Shown piece by piece: positions 34,126 through 43,537 of a stretch of DNA of 64,000 nt. The first letter of the stretch is position 1. Each line of letters begins with the position of its first letter. This DNA comes from CAZCVI01 sp964502145 (GTDB taxonomy: Bacteria > Acidobacteriota > Aminicenantia > UBA2199). Made by a program: the position numbers and the translations under genes. The DNA is taken from positions 124,001-188,000 of the forward strand of contig CAZCVI010000003.1 in assembly GCA_964502145.1 (NCBI GenBank), written 5' to 3'. Under the pieces are notes generated by a model. That model saw nothing but the letters and a program-made list of their open reading frames with translations, had not been told where the DNA came from and ran no database searches.

Positions 34126-35883
34126 ATGAAACAGATCAAGGGCAAACCCGTTTCCTCCGGCATTATCATGGGGAAAGCCCTGGTCTATAACTCCTATAAA
34201 CCGATCATCCTTAAAGAAATTATCCCAAAAGATGCGGTGGATATCGAAATCAACCGTTTTCACAATGCCGTTAAAGTCACCAAAGCCCAATTAAAAAAGA
34301 TTTTTACCGACCTGTCTAAAACCTCCGGGAAAGAATCCGCCCTGATCATTGAAACCCAATTTCAATTGCTCAAGGAAGGAAACCTGACCAATGATATTAA
34401 AAAGATTATTCTCTCTGAATCGGTTAAAACCGAATGGGCTGTTAAAGAAATTGAAAAAAAATACCTCGATATTTTCAAAACGATTTCCGATCTCTCTTTC
34501 CGCGAAAAAAGCAATGATATATCGGATGTGTTGACCCGGATTCTGGATAATCTTAAGAGTAACAAGAACCGTGGCAATGATGAGATTGAAAACGTAATCC
34601 TCGTAGCCGGGGACATTCCACCGTCAATGGCCGCCAACCTCATGTCCAGGGGGAAGATTTTGGGATTGGTGTTGGATGGCGGCGGTGAAACCTCCCACAC
34701 CGTTATCCTGGCCCGAACACTCGGAATTCCAACCATTCTCAATACTATCCATGCCACCCAGTGCATTGTGAACGACGATATTCTTGTTGTTGATGGCTTG
34801 AGTGGCGATGTAACAATCAACCCCAATAAATCCTTCATTACCAAAACATCCATCAAACAGGAAAAATACCAGCTCCATATCACCAACCTCAAAGAAGTGA
34901 TAAAACTACCCGATGTGACCATGGACAACCATCATTTCAACCTCGTGGGGAACATCGAAATGCCTTTTGAGTGCGATATCCTGCAATCCTATGGGGCAAA
35001 AGGAATCGGTTTGTTTCGTACCGAATTTCTTTTTATGGATCCCAATATTGCGTTCTATATTGATCAGCAATACATGATCTACAAGAATATCGCCCAGAAA
35101 TTCTACCCCGATCCCGTGGTCATTAGAACCTTTGATGTCGGCAGAGATAAATCGTACAGTTCTTTAAAAAGTGAGGCCGAATCCAATCCCGCGTTGGGCA
35201 CCATGGCTGTCCGCCTCTTCCTCAGAGAAATGACTCTCTTTAAAAACCAGATCAAAGCCATTTTAAGGGCCAATGAAACCGGCAACATCCACATTCTTTT
35301 TCCCATGATCACCGAAATCGAAGAGATTCATACCATCAAAAATATTATCCGCCAATGCAAGGATGAATTGTTGGCCGAGAACAAACTCCCCCCTAAAAAA
35401 GTTCCCGTGGGAATTATGATTGAAATTCCTGGAACTGTCAAGCTCATCAAGTATCTCAAAGAGGAGATTGATTTTTTCTCCATTGGGACAAATGATCTCA
35501 TGCAGTATTTACTGGCTGTCGACCGGAATAACAGTTCTGTATCTTACTTGTACAGTCCGTTTCATCCCGCCGTAATCGAGATATTATTCGAGATCCTCGC
35601 AGAAGTGACAGCCATTGGCAAAAAAGTAACCGTGTGCGGCGAAATGGCAGGAAAAACCTTTACCGCACTCATGTTACTGGGCATGGGCTACACCAATTTC
35701 TCCATGAGTCCACTCGCTCTTACCGAAATAAAACGTATCTTTACCCGCATTCACTACTCCTACCTTAAAAAAACCGTCCAGCAACTACGAAAGTTGTCTT
35801 CTAAAGCCGAAATCGAGGAGTTTCTGATAGAAACACTCCTGAAAAAATACCCCGACCTATTCGTCAAACAACCCGAATTTTAA
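34126..35883 (+). CDS. ptsI: PTS enzyme I (phosphoenolpyruvate-protein phosphotransferase)
   Basis: 585 residues. The His domain has GGGETSHTVILARTLGIPTI with the active His; the PEP-binding barrel has GLFRTEFLFMD, FDVGRDKSYSSL (usual D.GGDK, here GRDK), IGTNDLMQYLLAVDRNN and the catalytic Cys in VCGEMAGK. It passes phosphate from PEP to HPr. Last gene of the operon. Confidence 0.94.
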   Translation: MKQIKGKPVSSGIIMGKALVYNSYKPIILKEIIPKDAVDIEINRFHNAVKVTKAQLKKIFTDLSKTSGKESALIIETQFQLLKEGNLTNDIKKIILSESVKTEWAVKEIEKKYLDIFKTISDLSFREKSNDISDVLTRILDNLKSNKNRGNDEIENVILVAGDIPPSMAANLMSRGKILGLVLDGGGETSHTVILARTLGIPTILNTIHATQCIVNDDILVVDGLSGDVTINPNKSFITKTSIKQEKYQLHITNLKEVIKLPDVTMDNHHFNLVGNIEMPFECDILQSYGAKGIGLFRTEFLFMDPNIAFYIDQQYMIYKNIAQKFYPDPVVIRTFDVGRDKSYSSLKSEAESNPALGTMAVRLFLREMTLFKNQIKAILRANETGNIHILFPMITEIEEIHTIKNIIRQCKDELLAENKLPPKKVPVGIMIEIPGTVKLIKYLKEEIDFFSIGTNDLMQYLLAVDRNNSSVSYLYSPFHPAVIEILFEILAEVTAIGKKVTVCGEMAGKTFTALMLLGMGYTNFSMSPLALTEIKRIFTRIHYSYLKKTVQQLRKLSSKAEIEEFLIETLLKKYPDLFVKQPEF

Positions 35884-36144
35884 AACGTTTCCTGCACCTT
35901 GTTCAAAGTTATTCCCGTAACTTATTTTATAACCATACTTTTCAACTTTTAGTGCTGATTAATGTGGAAAACTACCCCTCAGCCATCATTGAATTGGTGT
36001 AGATTCTTAATCTCATCGGTTTGCACACTTTGATGTTGCTAAATACGCCGATATATCTTAATAATTTATATAATTGTCAAACCCATGCCAAACAACCCAG
36101 ATCCACCATCAATTTTAAAAAAGCACCACGGATCACCATGGCAA

Positions 36145-36239
36145 TCTGGACAATCTGGACTTACTGGACAAGCTTGAAAAATAAAAGGTATTGTGCGGTC
36201 CAGTAAGTCCAGTTAGTCCAGATTGTCCAGTTAGTCCAG
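36145..36239. repeat. Palindromic element 2, CTGGACnnn type
   Basis: A left block of three CTGGAC repeats (36145-36169) and a right block of five complementary GTCCAG repeats (36198-36239), 9-10-bp spaced, can form a long hairpin; GTCCAGTAAGTCCAG is shared exactly with element 1. The rest of the 455-bp gap (35884-36338) contains only AT-rich sequence and a TTGACA at 36283 without a good -10. Confidence 0.82.
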
Positions 36240-36338
36240 TCTTCCCATTAATTTGGCAATCCATCCAGGACAAATCAAGCGATTGACAAACCCCGGTATT
36301 TTATGCGAAAATAGAGTTTAAAGAAAAATGGAGGCATT

Positions 36339-37988
36339 ATGAAAATACCTGTCACTGTATTATTCCTGTGTATATTTACCTTAATCGGCTTAAGCACCCC
36401 CTTATTCCCCGGGGAATTAACTGTCGTGGCTGAAGAATCCGCTTATACCCGCACATCTTCTTATGACGAGGTCATCCAGTTTATATATCAAGCCCAAAAA
36501 CAATCGCCATTGATTCAAATCTTAACCCTCACTACCTCTACTGAGGGCCGGGCCATTCCCCTCTTGATTATCAGCCTGGAAGGCATTAAAAACCCAAAAG
36601 AACTCTCTTTATCCGGGAAACCCGCCGTCCTTTTTATGGCCAACATCCACGCCGGGGAGGTCGAAGGCAAAGAAGCGCTCCAATTACTCATCCGGGAGTT
36701 TGTCAATAAAAAAGCCGAAACCCTCCGCTATCTCGAAAAGCAGGTCGTGATGATTGTACCTATTTTTAATCCCGATGGCAATGACAAATTTGGGAAAAAC
36801 CGTGGTGACAATGGCCCAGAATTGGCTGGTGTCCGCTACAATGGCCAATTCCTCGATTTAAACAGGGATTATCTCAAACTCGAAAGCCCCGAAGTCACCG
36901 GTTTGGTCCAGTTATTTAACCAATGGGACCCCGTGCTCATCGTGGATTTGCATACCACCAACGGTTCATATCACCAGGAACCCGTTACTTATGCCACCCA
37001 ATCCAATCCCAACGGCGACAACTCCTTGTCCCAATACATGTGGGACCGTTTTTTTCCCGGCGTCGCCGAAATATTGAAAAAAACGTATGGTTATGACAGT
37101 GTTCCGTATGGTAATTTCATGGATTTCCTCAAACCCGAGCTGGGCTGGGAAAACGATTCTATTGAAGCCAAGTTCGGCACCAATTACGCTGGTTTGCGGA
37201 ACCGCTTCACTATCCTAAGTGAAAGTTACTCCCATGCCGACTTTAAAACACGGGTCCTGTCCACTTTTGGCCTGATCAAATCCATCCTGCAATTCTCCCA
37301 CCAGCACATCGGGACGATGCAAGAAATGGTTAAGACTGCTGACCGGCAAACCGCTACCCGTTACTTTTACGATCCCTTCATCCTCGAATTCAAAAGTGAA
37401 AAACTATTTGATATCACTCTAAAAAGTTATGTCTTTATCAATGAGCCGATCAAACCCGAGGACCGCGATAAATATCCCCCCTGGTTCAAAGATTTTCACG
37501 TGATACGAACCGAAACATTAAAAGACTACCGCCTCCCCTATTTTGCCAAGGTAGTACCCGTGCGCACCATCCCCCTTCCTGAAGCCTATGTCATCCTCCC
37601 CGGTCACATGCAGGTCATCACTAATTTAAAACAACACGGCATCGTAGTGGAAAAAATTCGCGCCACAACGCCCTACCCCGTCGAAATATTCACCATCAAC
37701 CAGATAAAACTTAGCCCCGAACTGTACCAGGGCCACGTGCTGCTGCAACTCAAAGGCACCTACAAAAGCCAGGAAATACCCATCCCGGAAAATGCCTACT
37801 TTGTTTCCATGAAACAACCACTGGCCCGCCTCATCCCGTTACTACTCGAACCTGAATGTCTGGACAGTCTCGCCTCCTGGGGATTCCTGAACCGTCAATT
37901 AGTCCAGCAATGGAGCAAGAAAACCAACCCCTACCCTATTTACCGCATCACCAAAATGGACGCTCCATTAGAACGTTTTCAAGAATAG
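36339..37988 (+). CDS. Secreted M14-family zinc carboxypeptidase
   Basis: 549 residues, GGAGG before the ATG, and a signal peptide (VTVLFLCIFTLIGLS) cleaved near FPGE. The M14 zinc site is NIHAGEVEG (HxxE near 105-108) and DLHTTNGSYH (His near 205), with catalytic Glu in TILSESYSH. The motif NPDGND and LNRDYLK (Arg/Asn substrate clamp) fit. It probably trims C-terminal residues of proteins or peptidoglycan peptides in the periplasm or outside. The ~200-residue C-terminal extension is unassigned. Confidence 0.9.
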   Translation: MKIPVTVLFLCIFTLIGLSTPLFPGELTVVAEESAYTRTSSYDEVIQFIYQAQKQSPLIQILTLTTSTEGRAIPLLIISLEGIKNPKELSLSGKPAVLFMANIHAGEVEGKEALQLLIREFVNKKAETLRYLEKQVVMIVPIFNPDGNDKFGKNRGDNGPELAGVRYNGQFLDLNRDYLKLESPEVTGLVQLFNQWDPVLIVDLHTTNGSYHQEPVTYATQSNPNGDNSLSQYMWDRFFPGVAEILKKTYGYDSVPYGNFMDFLKPELGWENDSIEAKFGTNYAGLRNRFTILSESYSHADFKTRVLSTFGLIKSILQFSHQHIGTMQEMVKTADRQTATRYFYDPFILEFKSEKLFDITLKSYVFINEPIKPEDRDKYPPWFKDFHVIRTETLKDYRLPYFAKVVPVRTIPLPEAYVILPGHMQVITNLKQHGIVVEKIRATTPYPVEIFTINQIKLSPELYQGHVLLQLKGTYKSQEIPIPENAYFVSMKQPLARLIPLLLEPECLDSLASWGFLNRQLVQQWSKKTNPYPIYRITKMDAPLERFQE

Positions 37989-38018
37989 TGGCCGATATAT
38001 TTTTTTAATACCCGAACA

Positions 38019-38588
38019 TTAACAATAGTTAATCCCCCCCCGTTCGGTTGAAAGGGCGTTGTGCGCTGGAAATTGGCGGTTCGACGCCCGGAATTCCCGC
38101 ATACGCCTTTCAGCCGAGGCCGGGGTGAACTCCAATGCTCCTGTAAATGAATCACACATGCACCAGGAATTCATGTTCCGATTATACCCGAACCAGTACG
38201 CCGTTAAATCCCAGATCGCGCATTTATTTAGTCCGTAAAAGGCTTCAGCCGCCTCTACCGTGTGAAAATCGTTCTCGTCAACCGTTTCCCCCTGGTAGAG
38301 AAAAATGTACTCCACCCCGTGTTTTTTTAACGCCACTTCTATCTCTTCCGTGTTATGCACAGATCGTATTGGACGTGCCGTCGCATTTGTGTCATTGCCC
38401 GCCACCAGCGTGGGGAATATTTTCATGAACTCCAGACCACCCCCATGGCGCACCACCCGTTTTCCCCCGTCGAAAGTCGGGGCGTATTCCCATTTACTCC
38501 ATGACCAACCCAGATTTTTTTTATCAAATTCAATTAAATAACCCAGCATATTAAAAAATAACTTTTGGGATTTGGTGTTTTTTTTCAT
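38019..38588 (-). CDS. Unknown soluble protein
   Basis: 189 residues, GGGAG before the ATG, 14 bp after the upstream 119-residue gene, so co-transcribed. It is rich in aromatic residues and Asn; no signal or TM segment. Motifs such as YIFLYQGETVDENDF and CAIWDLTAYWFGYNRNMNSW do not match a family I know. Confidence 0.68.
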   Translation of the reverse strand: MKKNTKSQKLFFNMLGYLIEFDKKNLGWSWSKWEYAPTFDGGKRVVRHGGGLEFMKIFPTLVAGNDTNATARPIRSVHNTEEIEVALKKHGVEYIFLYQGETVDENDFHTVEAAEAFYGLNKCAIWDLTAYWFGYNRNMNSWCMCDSFTGALEFTPASAERRMREFRASNRQFPAHNALSTERGGINYC

Positions 38589-38602
38589 TTTTTTACTCCC
38601 AC

Positions 38603-38962
38603 TTACATCGTGCCTAACAATTGCATCACCCGTTGCGGAGTAATGCTGTGATGAGCCAGCGACATTTTCTGCCTTCCCTCCGGTAAAAGAGACTGCGACT
38701 GGATAAAATTCACCTGTTCCATGGCTGCCGCAAAATCCATCGCCTCGATCGCCGCAGCATTAAAATTATGGCTGCTCTGAACCGATGATTCGAAAAGATC
38801 ATCCGTTACTGCCGCTACACTCTCACCCTTGGCCCCACCCGGAAACAATTCTTCCCGGACTTGCGGAGCATTCAACCTTGCCGTTAATCGTTCCTGGTTT
38901 TGAGGCGTATCCACCCATCCCGATGTCACAGACACCGTGTTTAAATTCAAATGTTCCTTCAT
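38603..38962 (-). CDS. Small protein with flagellin-like C-terminal helix, function unknown
   Basis: 119 residues from the ATG at 38962 with AGGAGG before it (the longer frame to 39013 has none). The N-terminal half has little order. The last ~45 residues (EAMDFAAAMEQVNFIQSQSL then SITPQRVMQLLGTM) resemble the heptad D0 helix of flagellin and other rod/hook proteins, ending in QxVxQLLG. No flagellar genes accompany it, so this could be convergence. First gene of a two-gene unit. Confidence 0.6.
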   Translation of the reverse strand: MKEHLNLNTVSVTSGWVDTPQNQERLTARLNAPQVREELFPGGAKGESVAAVTDDLFESSVQSSHNFNAAAIEAMDFAAAMEQVNFIQSQSLLPEGRQKMSLAHHSITPQRVMQLLGTM

Positions 38963-39129
38963 TTTAATTCCTCCTGAGAGCAAATCCATTGTGCTCCATA
39001 AAAAGAATAGCATGATTTATGCCAGACATTTGAATTTCAAAAATCAATCACAATGACGGTTTTATAATGGAATATCTTTATAGCAAAGAAATTATTGCAG
39101 CAGACAGGAAAAAATTGCCCAATCCATTC

Positions 39130-41046
39130 TCATCTTAATAGTATTCGTAACAGAACAGCCGCAAATAGGGCCACGCTGATACTCAGAATAGAGGCAGTCA
39201 GGACCACTTTTTTTCCGAACTCTTTCCACATCACCACAAAGGTGCTGAAACACGGGAAATACAACGTGACAAACACCACGAAAACCAGAATTTGATGGGT
39301 CGTCATGGGTAACTGGGAAATCTGCTGCACACCAAACGCACTATTGGCCATAACCAGCACCAGTTCTTTCCGAAAGAAGCCGTAAACCAGGGTTGTACCC
39401 AATTGTTCCGGTAATCCCAAGAGTGTTTTTACCAGGGGTGAAAAAAAATGGTTGATCACATCATTTACCCGTGCATATTCCAACCATCCCATCAAAACAC
39501 TGCCCACCATCAGGAAAGGCAGAGCGAATCTCAGGAACTGTTTGATCTTCATCCAGGTTTTAGCAAAAGAAATCCGTAGCGACGGTACTTTTAAGTCGGG
39601 AATCTCCATGACCAAGCCCATTGGTTTTTCCATGAATAGGGAGATCAATCGTCCAGCGATAGCCACTACCAGCAGCGTAAATCCATAGACAAGCAGGGCG
39701 CCCCATGGCCCGGTAAAAGCGGCGGTAAGCGCCAAAATCACCGAGGTTCTCGCCGTACAGGGTACAAACGGCAGTAAAATAGCGGTCAGGAATCGTTCCC
39801 GTTTATGTTCGATGATCCGAACCCCATACAAAGCCGGCACCGTGCAACCGAACCCCAAAATAAATGGGGCCACTGATTTCCCGTGTAAACCGATCTTATG
39901 CATCAAGCCATCCATTAAAAATGCAATTCTGGATAGGTAGCCGGTATCTTCAAACCATGAGGTCAACAAGATCAGGGGTAGAAAAAAAGGCAGCACAATC
40001 CCCACCGCCCCCATCACTCCCTGGTAAACCCCATCTATGGTATACCATAAAAAGAGATGCTCCACTTTTAAACTGGCATACACGCCCGGAATTTTTTCCA
40101 GGGGCATAGCCACAAGGCTGCTCAGCAAATTTCCCACAAAATAAATAACGGAAAAGAAGAGGAAAAAGAAAATCAACAAGGGGAAATAGCCCAGGATCGG
40201 ATGTAAAAAATAGCGGTCCAATTTTTCTCTGAAGGGGATGTTTTTGCGGTCGACAAAATGGGAGACATCTTCCATCAGCTTCATGGCCAGGTGGTGCCGT
40301 TCATAGGAAATGGTTTCATGGGTATCTTTATGGTGCATTTCGCCGATTTTCCGACGTACTTCTTCCAGTTGTGGGAAGAGTCCCGCGAGCACGGCCTGGG
40401 GGATCACGTCCGGGTTTTCCAGGGATTTAAGCGTATAAAAGCGCGGTGAGCCGTTTTTAGTGATTTCGATACCGCGAAAATAGCCTTCCAATTGGCGGAT
40501 ATAGTCTTCCACATGGGAGGTATATTCCATAAAAGCAGGTGGTGGGTTATGGCGGTTGACTTCTTGTCCGCATTTTTCCACCAATTCCTTGATGCCTTTG
40601 CCATAGAGGGCCGAGGTGACCACTACCGGGATATTTAATAATTTTTCCAGTTTTTCCGGGTAGATTTTTAAGCCTTTACGTTCTGCTTCGTCCCACATGT
40701 TCAGGGCGATTACCATGGGGATGCCAAATTCCAGTAATTCCACAGTTAGTTCAAGGCTCCGGGAGAGCATGGAGGCGTCGACCACATTGATTATCAAATC
40801 TATGGATTGCTGGGTCAGATAGGCATAGGTTACTTTTTCTGCTTCATCCCCCGGATTGAGGGAATACACACCGGGTAAATCAACAATATGAAAAGTCTGG
40901 CCCTGGATATTAATAAAACTCTGGGCAATCTCGACGGAGGTGCCGGAGAAATTGGAAACAGTGGTTTTTAAATCGGATAAAACATTAAAAACCGTGCTTT
41001 TCCCGGCATTGGGTTGGCCAACCAGGACGATGTTAGATTTCTTCAT
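39130..41046 (-). CDS. feoB: Ferrous iron transporter FeoB
   Basis: 638 residues, somewhat shorter than the ~770 of E. coli. The N-terminal G domain has VGQPNAGKSTVFNVL, TTVSNFSGTSVE, VDLPGVYSL and ALNMWDEAE (NxxD). The C-terminal membrane part has two Gate-type repeats (GFGCTVPALYG with the conserved Cys). It imports Fe(II) across the inner membrane with GTP hydrolysis. Overlaps feoA by 14 bp. Confidence 0.95.
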   Translation of the reverse strand: MKKSNIVLVGQPNAGKSTVFNVLSDLKTTVSNFSGTSVEIAQSFINIQGQTFHIVDLPGVYSLNPGDEAEKVTYAYLTQQSIDLIINVVDASMLSRSLELTVELLEFGIPMVIALNMWDEAERKGLKIYPEKLEKLLNIPVVVTSALYGKGIKELVEKCGQEVNRHNPPPAFMEYTSHVEDYIRQLEGYFRGIEITKNGSPRFYTLKSLENPDVIPQAVLAGLFPQLEEVRRKIGEMHHKDTHETISYERHHLAMKLMEDVSHFVDRKNIPFREKLDRYFLHPILGYFPLLIFFFLFFSVIYFVGNLLSSLVAMPLEKIPGVYASLKVEHLFLWYTIDGVYQGVMGAVGIVLPFFLPLILLTSWFEDTGYLSRIAFLMDGLMHKIGLHGKSVAPFILGFGCTVPALYGVRIIEHKRERFLTAILLPFVPCTARTSVILALTAAFTGPWGALLVYGFTLLVVAIAGRLISLFMEKPMGLVMEIPDLKVPSLRISFAKTWMKIKQFLRFALPFLMVGSVLMGWLEYARVNDVINHFFSPLVKTLLGLPEQLGTTLVYGFFRKELVLVMANSAFGVQQISQLPMTTHQILVFVVFVTLYFPCFSTFVVMWKEFGKKVVLTASILSISVALFAAVLLRILLR

Positions 41047-41314
41047 AGCTCACCAGTATTTTGGCTGCCAGACGATTCCCAATGGCAATCTTGGAGGCAT
41101 TTAAGGTGATATTCTTGATCAGCACCGGGCAAAAGGAGGAGTCGTTCAGTTTAAGTAGCGTATCGCCCACGTGAACGCCCATTGAGATCAATCGCTTCTT
41201 TGCCATCAAACCAGCATCAATTTCAATGACCTCTAATTCTTGCCCGGCAGGGGCATCTAGCAAATTTATTTCTAGCCGTTTTTCTAACTTATTTTTTAAC
41301 TTATTTTCTATCAT
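41033..41314 (-). CDS. feoA: FeoA-domain protein
   Basis: 93 residues, SH3-like: LLDAPAGQELEVIEIDAG, KRLISMGVHVGDTLLK, ASKIAIGNRLAAKILV. The Lys-rich first 25 residues extend beyond the ~75-residue norm. It supports FeoB activity. AGGA lies about nine bases before the ATG, and a promoter and Fur-like box lie upstream. Confidence 0.9.
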   Translation of the reverse strand: MIENKLKNKLEKRLEINLLDAPAGQELEVIEIDAGLMAKKRLISMGVHVGDTLLKLNDSSFCPVLIKNITLNASKIAIGNRLAAKILVSYEEI

Positions 41315-41338
41315 TCTGTTTGCATCCTAAAACCCTTT

Positions 41339-41367
41339 ATGATAATGAAATCTGACTTAGAAGTCAA
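41339..41367 (-). promoter_or_regulatory. Promoter of feoAB
   Basis: On the minus strand TTGACT (41367-41362), 17-nt spacer, TATCAT (41344-41339), 25 bp before the feoA start. Strong match. Confidence 0.65.
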
Positions 41368-41383
41368 GTGCTTTTTGACACTT

Positions 41384-41402
41384 TTTGAGAATGATTCTCA
41401 AA
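41384..41402. promoter_or_regulatory. Fur-like operator, 19-bp perfect palindrome
   Basis: TTTGAGAAT-G-ATTCTCAAA has the 7-1-7 form of a Fur box. It sits between feoAB and the divergent NtrC-type gene, upstream of the -35 of the feo promoter by ~17 bp (centre near -61). Repression of feo by simple occlusion would need it closer; it may act on either promoter. Confidence 0.75.
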
Positions 41403-41448
41403 TTTATTAGAAAAGGGGGTTGAATCACGGAAGCATTTGCTTTTTATT

Positions 41449-41477
41449 TTGCAAAAGAAACGGTTTTCTTTTATAAT
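41449..41477 (+). promoter_or_regulatory. Promoter of the NtrC-type regulator, apparently leaderless
   Basis: TTGCAA, 17-nt spacer, TATAAT (41472-41477). The ATG at 41485 begins 8 nt after the -10, at the expected transcription start, and no SD lies before it. Confidence 0.55.
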
Positions 41478-41484
41478 AAGTACT

Positions 41485-42849
41485 ATGAACAAAATTTTAG
41501 TTGTGGAAGACAATAAGTCCTTGCAAGAAATGTTGGCCAGTATTCTGGAAGAACGAGGCTATCAAGTAAAAACGGCCAATGATGTGGCGGATGCGATGCT
41601 GTTGCTGAAGAAGGAAAACTTCCATGTGATTCTATCGGATCTGCAAATGCCAGGGATGGACGGGATCCAATTCTTAAAGAAGGTGAAACCGCTGGGTGTG
41701 CCGTTTATTTTATTGACTGCTTTTGGTTCGATTCAATTGGCAGTGGAAGCGATGAAAGAGGGCGCCTTTGATTTTGTGTCCAAGCCAGTTGACCCGGATT
41801 ATCTTTTTTTGATGATTGAAAAAGCCCTGGAATCAACGCGGATTCTGCGTGAAAACATTGTTTTTAAAGAGATATACGCGGCGGAGTTAGAGAAATCGGT
41901 GATCATCGGCAATAGCCCGGCTATTTTACGGGAAGCGGAAAAATTAAAACAGGTGGCGGGAAAAGAGACACCGGTATTATTGTTAGGAGAAAGCGGCACT
42001 GGGAAAGAATTATTTGCCCGCGCTATCCATAATTTAAGCAACCGCCAAGAAAAACCATTTATCGCAATCAACGCGGCTTCAATTCCGGGAAATCTACTGG
42101 AAAACGAATTGTTCGGCCATGAAAAAGGTTCCTATACAGACGCCTATGTCCGCCGCATCGGGAAACTGGAACTGGCCCAAGGTGGTACTTTTTTCCTGGA
42201 TGAAATCGGGGACTTGCCTTTTAGTCTACAAGGAAAAATATTACGGGTGATTGAGGAAAAATCGATCTGCCGCATTGGCAGCAACCAGGAAATTGATCTG
42301 GATATCCGGTTTATTTTTGCCACGAATGTGAACCTGGAAAAAGCGGTGAACGAATCGAAATTCCGTAAAGACCTTTATTTCAGAATCAATGTATTTCCGA
42401 TTCAACTGCCCCCTCTACGGGAACGGGAAAGTGATATCGTGCTCCTGGCGGAGTATTTTATCAAAAAATTCTCGATAGAAATGAAAAAAGAAGGGCTTTT
42501 CCTGGGGGAAAAGACCCACTATAAATTGCAACACTATGGCTGGCCAGGGAATATTCGCGAACTTCTCAATACGATTGAACGGGCATTGATCCTGTGTAAA
42601 GGAAAAGAGATCACGGAACACGATATCATTCTCCCGGAAAAACCCTTTTCGCTGCTGGAGGATTTTAGCTTCTCAGGAAATTTAAAACAGGTCACGACCC
42701 GGGCGGCGCGGCTGGTAGAAAAGATAAAGATCGAAACGACCTTAAAAGAGGTTCATTTCAACAAAACACGCGCGGCTGAACTTCTGGAAGTGAGTTATAA
42801 AACGATGCTGGATAAAATAAAAGAATATGACATATCAGCAGAAGATTAA
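41485..42849 (+). CDS. NtrC-family sigma-54 response regulator with altered GAFTGA loop
   Basis: 454 residues. A REC domain (ILVVEDNKSLQEML, phosphoacceptor in LSDLQMPGMDG, VSKPVDP) precedes the AAA+ domain: Walker A LLLGESGTGKELFARAI, FLDEIGDLPF Walker B, REREDIV-like REN (LREREDSDIVLLAEYF region) and an Arg finger region (SKFRKDLYFRINVF). The sigma-54 contact loop is GSYTDA (in HEKGSYTDAYVRR), not GAFTGA. A C-terminal Fis-type HTH (NKTRAAELLEVSYKTMLDKI) is intact. The ATG at 41485 is the natural start of the REC domain; upstream codons to 41437 span the promoter. No dedicated histidine kinase is adjacent. Confidence 0.9.
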   Translation: MNKILVVEDNKSLQEMLASILEERGYQVKTANDVADAMLLLKKENFHVILSDLQMPGMDGIQFLKKVKPLGVPFILLTAFGSIQLAVEAMKEGAFDFVSKPVDPDYLFLMIEKALESTRILRENIVFKEIYAAELEKSVIIGNSPAILREAEKLKQVAGKETPVLLLGESGTGKELFARAIHNLSNRQEKPFIAINAASIPGNLLENELFGHEKGSYTDAYVRRIGKLELAQGGTFFLDEIGDLPFSLQGKILRVIEEKSICRIGSNQEIDLDIRFIFATNVNLEKAVNESKFRKDLYFRINVFPIQLPPLRERESDIVLLAEYFIKKFSIEMKKEGLFLGEKTHYKLQHYGWPGNIRELLNTIERALILCKGKEITEHDIILPEKPFSLLEDFSFSGNLKQVTTRAARLVEKIKIETTLKEVHFNKTRAAELLEVSYKTMLDKIKEYDISAED

Positions 42850-43504
42850 ATATTTTTTTATTAAAAAAATCGCCAAGGTGTTGATTAACCTGCTCATAAA
42901 AACATGCAGGCTTGATGTCACTGGCGAGGAACAATTGGCAGTATTCAGGAAACAGGGAGTTCCAATTATTTACGTGTATTGGCACCGGCACATTTTCGTG
43001 ACTATTTATCGGTTTAAGAATACGGGGGCCAGACCATTGATCTCGTTATCAGAGGATGGGGAACTGGTTGCCCAGATCGCAGAAGAATTCGGCATGAAAC
43101 CGGTACGGGGCTCTTCTTCCAAGGGGGGGGCGCGTGCCTTTTTTGAAATGGTTAATACGATTAAGCAGGATTTTGCAGAGGTATTGATCACAGCAGACGG
43201 CCCCAAGGGACCACTGCGGCAGATTAAAGACGGTACTATCCGACTGGCACAAAAAACAGGGGCGGTGGTGATTCCAATTGGCTGGCATGCGTCACGGGTT
43301 AAAATATTTACTAAAACATGGGATCAATTTAAAATACCACGGCTTTTTTCCCGGATTACCTATGCTTATGGAAAACCTTTCATAATTCCGGCAAAGGCGA
43401 AGCAAGAGGGTTACGATGAATTAAAAAAAGCACTTAAGGAAGCAATCGACAATCTGGAAAAAGAACTGGAGCACGGTGATTCGCCGAAAATAAAAAGAGA
43501 ATAA
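42827..43504 (+). CDS. DUF374-type lysophospholipid acyltransferase
   Basis: 225 residues overlapping the regulator by 23 bp. Landmarks are IYVYWHRHIF, SLSEDGELVAQIAEEFG, VRGSSSKGGARA and ITADGPKGPLRQIK, which match the DUF374 branch of LPLAT enzymes (LpxL-like). It would acylate a lipid precursor at the inner membrane face. The specific substrate is unknown. Confidence 0.88.
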   Translation: MTYQQKIKYFFIKKIAKVLINLLIKTCRLDVTGEEQLAVFRKQGVPIIYVYWHRHIFVTIYRFKNTGARPLISLSEDGELVAQIAEEFGMKPVRGSSSKGGARAFFEMVNTIKQDFAEVLITADGPKGPLRQIKDGTIRLAQKTGAVVIPIGWHASRVKIFTKTWDQFKIPRLFSRITYAYGKPFIIPAKAKQEGYDELKKALKEAIDNLEKELEHGDSPKIKRE

Positions 43505-43537
43505 GAAAACAAAACGAATAAAATATCAGGAGGTTTG

